Of a DNA stretch of 64,000 nucleotides, positions 60,198 to 64,000 are shown in pieces. Origin of the DNA: Arabidopsis thaliana (taxonomy: Eukaryota > Streptophyta > Magnoliopsida > Brassicales > Brassicaceae). The DNA is taken from positions 1,488,001 through 1,552,000 of the forward strand of contig NC_003076.8 in NCBI RefSeq assembly GCF_000001735.4, read 5' to 3'. Each line of letters starts with the position of its first letter. Within the stretch, counting starts at the first letter, position 1. A program made the translations under genes and the position numbers. Below the pieces are notes generated by a model that had not been told where the DNA came from, did no database searches, and worked only from the letters and a program-made list of their open reading frames with translations.

Positions 60198-61534
60198 ATG
60201 ACTAAAACTCGTGGGACTGATGTAAGTTTTGATTTCCACTGTTAACTTTTTATCATCTAATATTTTGTTAATCTGCCATTGTAAGTCTTGATTCTATAGT
60301 TTTTATGAAACTTGGACTATGAGTCCTTAGTTTATTATTTGTCATTTCTCCAAAAGGGCTTTTTTCTGATTGTGATTGGTTTTGGTTATTGTTGTAGATG
60401 ACAAAGAAAAAGGGTAAACATGTTTCTGAAATGGATTTCAAGACTCATCAGCATACTGAATTTTTCGATAAGTTGATAGAGCTCACGCCTGCTAGATTCT
60501 ACTTACCTGATGAGACAGAAAGGAAATGGTATCCAGGTCTTAGCAAGGCTCAAAAAGCTAGAGCCAAGAAAAAAACAAATGACAACCTAAAGAAGGCGAA
60601 GAGAGATAAGTTGGACCCAGAGAAGTCTGCTTTGACGACTCTCGATTTACTGAAGGAGAAGATAGAGAAGGAAAGATTGGCTTCACAGAAGCAGAAGCTT
60701 AAGAAGAAACACGCGGATTTACGGGAGCAGAAGCTAGAGCAGGAAAAATCAGGTACTGAGCTTCCTGATGATGACAGTAAGAAGGAAACAGATAACAACA
60801 GACTAAATGATGATGACAGTAAGGAGGAAACAGATAATAACAGACAAAAGGATGATCGATCTGTTACGTACGAAGAGCTAAGGGAACGCCTCCACCGCAA
60901 AATTGATGAGCTCAAAGGTGGTCGTGGAGGTTCAGATAGACCAAGAAGCAATGAAAGAAGGAAGAAGAATCTGCCAAATAAGAGAAAGAGGGATACAGTT
61001 TCTGAGGAGAAGACTGTGGAGGAGATTAAGTCAGCAGATAAAGGTAAGGGTAAGTTGGATGTGGAGGAGGCTGCTAAGGACCTTACATTTGGTTATGTCA
61101 AGATTGATGACGATGAAGAACACGGAAAAGAGAAAAAGAAACGAAGGCTTTCAAAGGCAAGAGAACTTGAAAGGGCTATGAAGTTAGAGGCTGCAAAGAA
61201 GGATCCAGAAAAAGGTGATGTAATTGCAAAGAAGCACTCATGGAAGGCAGCTACAAGCAGAGCAGCTGGTATCAAGGTTCATGATGACCCAAAGCTATTG
61301 AAGCAAAGCATCCACAAAGACAAAAAGAGGCAAGAGAAGAACGCAGAGAAGTGGAAAGAGAGAATTGAAGGGCAACAAAAGTTCAAGGTGGAGAAGCAGC
61401 AAAAGAGATCAGGGAATATTGCCGATAGGATTGAACAGAATAAGATGCGCAAAATCGCCAAGAGAGAGAAAAAGCTCCTGCGTCCTGGCTTTGAAGGCCG
61501 CAAAGAAGGGTTTATCAATGAAGGTGGAAACTAG
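60198..61534 (+). CDS. SURF6/Rrp14-like nucleolar ribosome-biogenesis protein
   Basis: Two coding exons (60198-60221 and 60398-61534) give 386 residues. The protein is highly charged (Lys, Glu, Arg, Asp). The N-terminal part contains the Rrp14-like FDKLIELTPARFYLPDETE and WYPGLSKAQKARAKKK. The C-terminal SURF6 domain (about 190-370) includes AKDLTFGYVKIDD, ARELERAMKLE and HSWKAATSRAAGIKVHDDPK. SURF6/Rrp14 binds nucleolar RNA and is needed for pre-rRNA processing of both subunits. A short acidic repeat (DDDSKKETDNNR, DDDSKEETDNNR) occurs at about 60770-60850. The telo-box upstream fits this role. AT5G05210 by position. Confidence 0.92.
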
Positions 61535-62117
61535 AATTCAAGTCTTCCACACGCCTTTTGTGTTCCAACATTTCAACGATGTGATCCTCACAAAGGCTGT
61601 GAAGAGGGTTTTTGCACATCTGAAATCGAAAAACATATTTTGGGAATTTTCATCTAGTCAAGTCCCTAGCAATATTTGTTATCTTCTTGTTCGTTTTACT
61701 TTGCAGTTTGTAGACTTTTCAGATGTTCCATTTGCTACTCAATGTGTTGTTCCTTACAGTGAATGCTCTTATCAGGCAGGTTTTAGATAAACTTGTCACA
61801 GAAATTAGCATATATTGAATGCGAGATTACAAATACTAGGTAATTCAAGCTAGATAATCAATGCAAGTTGTGTTCATTTAGATTTACTTTGATCTGAAGT
61901 CATATGTGAGAAATCAAACTAATCCGAGTAGATTTGAATTATTAACTTTTGTTGGATCCGATTTGGCCTGGTTCATACTACAGAAAATATCTTTCAGAAA
62001 AGTTCTAGATCTAAACAAACGTGTCTGATTTAGAACAGTAAGCTTTACTATGCTAAACAAAAAGCTTGGATAAAGCCGAAAAGAGAGTCAAAGTAGGTCG
62101 GTGAAAGAGTCTCGAGA
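61535..62117. other. 3' UTR of the SURF6-like gene and intergenic DNA
   Basis: No further gene is seen. An in-frame-looking extension in another frame to 61790 is part of the 3' UTR. Confidence 0.5.
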
Positions 62118-62233
62118 CACGTGGCACAAGAACCAGCTTGGGGAATCTCGAAAACTCTCTTACTCATCGCCATTCCCACACGTATGATGAATGACGTGTG
62201 CCAATGGATCACATTACCCAAACCTTATATAAA
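62118..62233 (+). promoter_or_regulatory. Promoter with G-box/ABRE motifs and TATA box
   Basis: CACGTGGC at 62118-62125 is a perfect G-box/ABRE core. A second ACGTG element (ACGTGTGCC) lies at 62194-62202, and TATATAAA at 62226-62233 is a good TATA box about 30 bases before a likely start near 62260. This layout suggests abscisic-acid or stress responsiveness of the downstream gene; expression was not examined. Confidence 0.7.
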
Positions 62234-62272
62234 CCCACCGAGAGACCCAACAAAACTCTACCAGACAAAACA

Positions 62273-62821
62273 ATGGAAGCTATCTCTCAAACCTGCACAA
62301 AGATCATCACCAACCCATCTCAGAGGATATATAAAACCTCATCTCCAGTCACGGCAATTCCACAAACAAAGCTGAGCCTTAAAGTCAAGAAGGAGAGGTG
62401 GGTTGCTGCTGCTAGATGCGTGGCTTCAGGATCGGATTATGCTGCGGCAATGGAGCCAATTACGCCGGAGGAAGAGGAGGAATTGACTCAGAGAAGAGGG
62501 ATATGTGGTGGAGAAGTAAACAGAGGAGTATGGGAGCTCTTGGAGTGCCTTGAGAAAGAAGCTATTATGGGGAATGATGATGGGAGAGATCCTAGAGATT
62601 ACAATAGAAGAGCAAAGATTTTTGACAAGAGTTCTAAGATCTTCAAGAACTTAAATGAACAGAGAGATCAGGCTCCTGTTGATTACCTTGAGAAGGAAGC
62701 TATCATGGGGGCTGATGATGGGAAGGACCCTAAAGATTATAACAGAAGAGCAAAGATTTTTGACAAGAGTTCTAAGATCTTCAAGAACATCAAAGAACAG
62801 AGAGAGCAGTCTCCAGAATGA
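62273..62821 (+). CDS. Small protein with an internal 46-residue duplication, possibly plastid-targeted
   Basis: An intronless gene of 182 residues. The first 55 or so are rich in Ser, Thr, Lys and Arg with few acidic residues, consistent with a plastid transit peptide. An acidic stretch (EPITPEEEEELTQRRG) follows. The C-terminal half holds two tandem copies of a 46-residue unit, LEKEAIMG-x-DDG-x-DP-x-DYNRRAKIFDKSS type (DNA period 138 bp). The start at 62273 is chosen because it is the first ATG after the TATA box; an upstream in-frame ATG at 62198 lies before it. I recognise no enzyme or domain. Probably AT5G05220. Confidence 0.85.
   Translation: MEAISQTCTKIITNPSQRIYKTSSPVTAIPQTKLSLKVKKERWVAAARCVASGSDYAAAMEPITPEEEEELTQRRGICGGEVNRGVWELLECLEKEAIMGNDDGRDPRDYNRRAKIFDKSSKIFKNLNEQRDQAPVDYLEKEAIMGADDGKDPKDYNRRAKIFDKSSKIFKNIKEQREQSPE
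62550..62821 (+). repeat. In-frame tandem duplication of 138 bp
   Basis: The segments from 62550 and from 62688 both begin ttgaga(a/g)(a/g)gaagctat and both encode the DYNRRAKIFDKSSKIFKN core. The period is exactly 138 bp, 46 codons. Confidence 0.93.
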
Positions 62822-63592
62822 ATTACGAAAATGTAGTTTGTTTGTTTTTTTGGTATGATAAATGTAGTCTGTTTGTAATGATCTCATTAGTGGTTTGAAT
62901 CGTTTGATTCCTTGTACCGTTGTACCTCTACTCTTTTTGCAAGGATCCTCTCATTGTAACACGATCCTAATAATGTGATATTTCTTCTAAGTATTATTCA
63001 ATCAACCAGAGACTAATTATTGAACGCACAATGATGCAGAATGTAATCTGCGGCTTAATGACAATTGACAAGTTTCAATCTAAATCCATAATATTATATG
63101 ATGATATCAATTAGTCAATTACACTTTACGACAGCAGTTGTATAGTATTCTAATGTAGACAATGAATAATTTTCAGACAACAAAAACCGGTAATTATTTT
63201 CGGACAAACAAAAAACAAAACAACAGTAAAGAGATAGATTCCGTTGACTTCTTTTCATAATCCAGTTCTGCACACTTTACTTTCTGATCCATGGGCCCTA
63301 GAATCTGAGCCTGACGTCTGTTGCGGTTGATACGTCACCGTTTCTTACTTCGTTTATCTTCTCTCCAAACGACGCCATTTCTCCTTCCCTTCTTCTTCTT
63401 CCTCTTTAGTCTTTTTCATTTGATCGCTGGAAATGAAAACTTTTCCTCTCATCACTCATCTCTCTTCTTAAAGATTCCTTCTTTGCTTCACGAAACTAAA
63501 CCGAACCCTGATTTCCCTTTCTTACATGCTCAATTATCTTCAATTTTCGTTTAATTCTTAGGGGTTTTAGTCATTTTCGATCGTTCAATTCC
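62822..63592. other. Intergenic DNA and leader of the last gene
   Basis: AT-rich to about 63280, then a T/C-rich probable 5' leader from about 63350 to 63592. A TGGGCCC (site II-like) motif lies at about 63292-63299. No other gene is seen. Confidence 0.5.
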
Positions 63593-63968
63593 ATGTCCGG
63601 CAAAGGTCTATCTCCGGCGCCGTTCAACGCGCAGCCGATGATTGTCCAAGATGCTGACCCGTTACGTTTTCGGGTCGGCGAACAGGATCCTAAAACCCGT
63701 GAATTCGCTGCCTTTATCGGCGACCACCGGTATTTCGCGGCAGCAGCAGCAGCAGCCGCCGCAGCTAATCCACATCCTCATCTCGAGTTCCGTCAGAATT
63801 TCTACTCGGAGAAACCCATTATCGGAAACCCTAACGACAGTGGTGGATCCGACGGCGAGGATGACGTTGACGTGGAAGAAGAAGACGAGGATGATGACTT
63901 AGACGGAAACGAAGGTGACATCGGCATGAACAAAGACGCTGGTGAAGATTCTGTATCTGCAGGAGCTG
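63593..63968 (+). CDS. First exon of an unidentified gene, cut by the window end
   Basis: ATG at 63593 opens 125 codons up to a GT donor at 63969 (GCTG|GTATGAG). The protein starts MSGKGLSPAPFNAQPM, has a conserved-looking segment (DADPLRFRVGEQDPKTREF), a run of nine Ala encoded by GCA/GCC triplets, and then a strongly acidic region (EDDVDVEEEDEDDD). No catalytic domain falls in this part. By gene order it may be AT5G05230, which I vaguely recall as a RING/U-box protein; I cannot confirm this from the exon. Confidence 0.7.
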
Positions 63969-64000
63969 GTATGAGAATCACACAAAGTTTATGTTTTTTT

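Noticed and set aside
1..64000. tRNA, rRNA or CRISPR features
   Set aside because: No T-arm/B-box pattern with a cloverleaf, no rRNA-like block and no regularly spaced short repeats were seen by eye. CRISPR is not expected in a plant nuclear genome.

Overview
The window is plant nuclear DNA, and I am nearly certain it is Arabidopsis thaliana chromosome 5, around AT5G05040 to AT5G05230. The intergenic DNA is AT-rich, introns are short and AT-rich with GT..AG borders, and recognisable genes appear in the expected order. Exons reconstructed here give a 1065-residue CESA3, a 251-residue UBC22 and a 540-residue ABC1K9. AT locus numbers are recalled, not looked up.

The first 14 kb is a small duplicated neighbourhood. 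It holds a papain-like (C1A) cysteine protease gene with an in-frame stop next to its catalytic His (3639-5137) and a divergent cystatin-like gene (6334-6999, minus). It also holds decayed pieces of both families (399-1111, 2035-2112, 13558-13784; another at 29132-29240) and a 0.36 kb direct duplication (1-365 and 7032-7394). Next come a DHHC S-acyltransferase (8896-10441) and UBC22 (10727-11972, minus).

The middle carries a GARP/MYB-like transcription factor (15393-16193), an R3H-SUZ protein (17461-18940, minus), a secreted two-domain phytocystatin (19615-20765, minus), a small-PPR pseudogene fragment, a C2H2 zinc finger with EAR motifs (23232-23837) and a HIRAN-SNF2-RING helicase (24173-26918). 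After that lies a 5.4 kb gene-poor stretch with a 1.14 kb long-inverted-repeat element (27167-28304) and a Tourist-like MITE candidate.

The right half is gene-dense: MED26B (32353-34297), ATG18E (36841-38199, minus), the receptor-like kinase RUL1 (40000-42017), CESA3 (42401-47090, minus), a coiled-coil protein (48924-50318), EDR4 (53853-55875), ABC1K9 (56206-59082, minus), a SURF6-like nucleolar protein (60198-61534), a small protein with an internal duplication (62273-62821), and the first exon of an unidentified gene cut by the window end.

Most of these genes work independently: transcription (GARP factor, C2H2 factor, MED26B), ubiquitin and lipid modification (UBC22, DHHC), autophagy (ATG18E), cell wall and cambium (CESA3, RUL1), immunity (EDR4), plastid (ABC1K9) and ribosome biogenesis (SURF6). 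The one functional theme shared by neighbours is papain-like proteases and cystatin-fold proteins.
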